Source: Acidobacteriota bacterium (GTDB taxonomy: Bacteria > Acidobacteriota > Blastocatellia > Pyrinomonadales > Pyrinomonadaceae). From it: a DNA stretch of 5,441 nt. The notes beneath the pieces were generated by a model. The model was not told the origin of the DNA and did not search any database. It saw only the letters and a program-made list of their open reading frames with translations. Location: NCBI GenBank assembly GCA_013140875.1, contig JABFSB010000312.1:1-5441 (forward strand), written 5' to 3'. A program made the translations under genes and the position numbers. Positions 4,535 through 5,441 of the stretch are shown piece after piece; the stretch's first letter is position 1; each line of letters opens with the position of its first letter.

Positions 4535-5441
4535 ATGGAAATCAAAGCAATAGGCTGCGAACCGCTCTCATTGAAGCGCGTCGGCGTGAACGACGGGCAC
4601 ACGCTGAAGGTGTATCAGGACACTGACGGGTATGTGCAGCTTAAGAAGGCGTTCGGGATGGCGCCGGCGGACATTATTGAAGAGGTTAAGAAGAGTTCGC
4701 TGAGAGGCCGCGGCGGTGCGGGCTTTCCGACCGGGATGAAGTGGTCCTTCGTGCCGAAGGATTCGCCGAAACCGAAGTACGTCGTTTGCAACGCGGACGA
4801 GTCTGAGCCGGGCAGTTTCAAAGACCGCTATCTGTTGCAGTACGACCCGCACGCACTGATCGAAGGCATGATCATCGCCGGGTGGACGCTTGGCGCGAGC
4901 ACCGGCTATATCTACTTTCGCGGCGAGTATAACTACCTCATCAAGATAATGGATCGCGCTCTGGCGGAAGCGCGCGAGGCCGGTATCCTGGGCAAAAACA
5001 TCTTCGGCTCCGGGTTCGAGATGGACATCCACACGCACACCGGAGCAGGTGCTTATATCTGCGGTGAAGAAACTTCACTGCTGTCCAGTCTCGAGGGCTT
5101 TCGCGGCCACCCGCGGATGAAGCCGCCGTTCCCGGCCGTCGAGGGATTGTATGCAAGCCCGACGATCGTAAACAACGTCGAGACTCTCACGTCTATCCCC
5201 CAAATCATAGAAATGGGCGGCATCGCGTGGCGTGACCTCGGCACCGAAAAATCGGGCGGAACGAAGCTGTGGTCGATCAGCGGGCACGTGAAAAAGCCCG
5301 GCGTTTACGAGCTTCCGATGGGCTATGCCGATATGGAAAAGTTCATCATGGAAGACTGCGGCGGCATGCTTCGCAATAATAAGCTGAAGGCCGTGATCCC
5401 CGGCGGATCGAGCGTTTACATAATGAACTCCGGCCAGATCC
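4535..5441 (+). CDS. nuoF: NADH-quinone oxidoreductase subunit F (51 kDa / Nqo1 type), 3' end outside window
   Basis: NuoF binds NADH and FMN at the tip of the complex I peripheral arm and passes electrons to cluster N3. The frame is open from ATG 4535 to the window edge (302 codons, no stop), about 70% of a usual ~430-aa NuoF. The FMN/NADH-binding motifs are intact: RGRGGAGFPTGMKW (57-70), CNADESEPGSFKDR (85-98), the glycine-rich GAGAYICGEETSLL (170-183) followed by SSLEG, and the FMN-domain PTIVNNVETL (209-218). The SLBB-type region starts near SGHVKKPGVYELPMG (249-263), and IPGGSS (288-293) is typical. The Cys motif (SGxCxPC) that binds N3 should lie past the window. The start is 5 nt after the VOC stop; AAGAG at 4521-4525 is a weak ribosome-binding site. 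Despite the insertions upstream, the gene looks under normal constraint. Confidence 0.98.
   Translation, partial: MEIKAIGCEPLSLKRVGVNDGHTLKVYQDTDGYVQLKKAFGMAPADIIEEVKKSSLRGRGGAGFPTGMKWSFVPKDSPKPKYVVCNADESEPGSFKDRYLLQYDPHALIEGMIIAGWTLGASTGYIYFRGEYNYLIKIMDRALAEAREAGILGKNIFGSGFEMDIHTHTGAGAYICGEETSLLSSLEGFRGHPRMKPPFPAVEGLYASPTIVNNVETLTSIPQIIEMGGIAWRDLGTEKSGGTKLWSISGHVKKPGVYELPMGYADMEKFIMEDCGGMLRNNKLKAVIPGGSSVYIMNSGQI

Noticed and set aside
4396..4626. 76-aa + strand frame bridging the VOC gene and nuoF
   Set aside because: It is out of frame with two real genes, has no domain pattern, and would cross the nuoF start.
4568..5038. 156-aa open frame on the minus strand
   Set aside because: It is antisense to the well-conserved FMN-binding part of nuoF and shows no family motif.

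Overview
The window lies inside a bacterial NADH:quinone oxidoreductase (complex I, NDH-1) operon; everything convincing reads on the + strand. Its skeleton is nuoD (35-1255), a small coiled-coil gene (1269-1511), nuoE (1511-2044) and the start of nuoF (4535 to the window edge). In most nuo operons nuoE and nuoF are adjacent. Here about 2.5 kb of unrelated genes separates them: a DUF4258-like/DUF2283 pair (2068-2527), a secreted SIMPL/DUF541 protein (2681-3571), and a SnoaL-like plus VOC pair (3667-4529).

The unexpected structure is that the end of nuoE occurs three times. The functional end is 1925-2044. A second, in-frame copy of the last ~30 codons follows directly on the DUF2283 stop (2524-2631). 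A third, shorter and frame-broken copy follows directly on the SIMPL stop (about 3570-3636). Copies 2 and 3 also share a similar hairpin-forming flank after the stop, which the functional copy lacks. Copy 2 differs from the functional end largely by synonymous changes, so it diverged while it was coding. The layout is therefore nuoE - [pair] - nuoE tail - [SIMPL] - nuoE tail - [SnoaL/VOC] - nuoF. It reads like serial insertion at the 3' end of nuoE, each event restoring the gene's end and pushing the old end downstream, with the most decayed copy farthest away. No integrase or transposase is visible, so the mechanism is inferred.

Functionally, NuoD is the quinone-site subunit, NuoE carries the [2Fe-2S] cluster N1a, and NuoF carries FMN and the NADH site. 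NuoE and NuoF form the electron-input module with NuoG. The interposed genes have no known role in complex I. They probably ride on the operon transcript, since all are co-oriented, gaps are short, several genes overlap by 1-11 nt, and no convincing terminator or promoter is seen between them.

Organism: a moderately GC-rich bacterium with separate nuoC/nuoD (nuoD is not fused), frequent GTG starts, weak Shine-Dalgarno sequences and short heptamer repeats before genes. The general style recalls Acidobacteriota (Blastocatellia), but this is an impression and not a sequence-supported placement. The DUF4258-like gene is clearly more AT-rich (36% GC in its first 100 nt, counted by hand) than nuoD (62% in 841-900), which fits acquisition by transfer.
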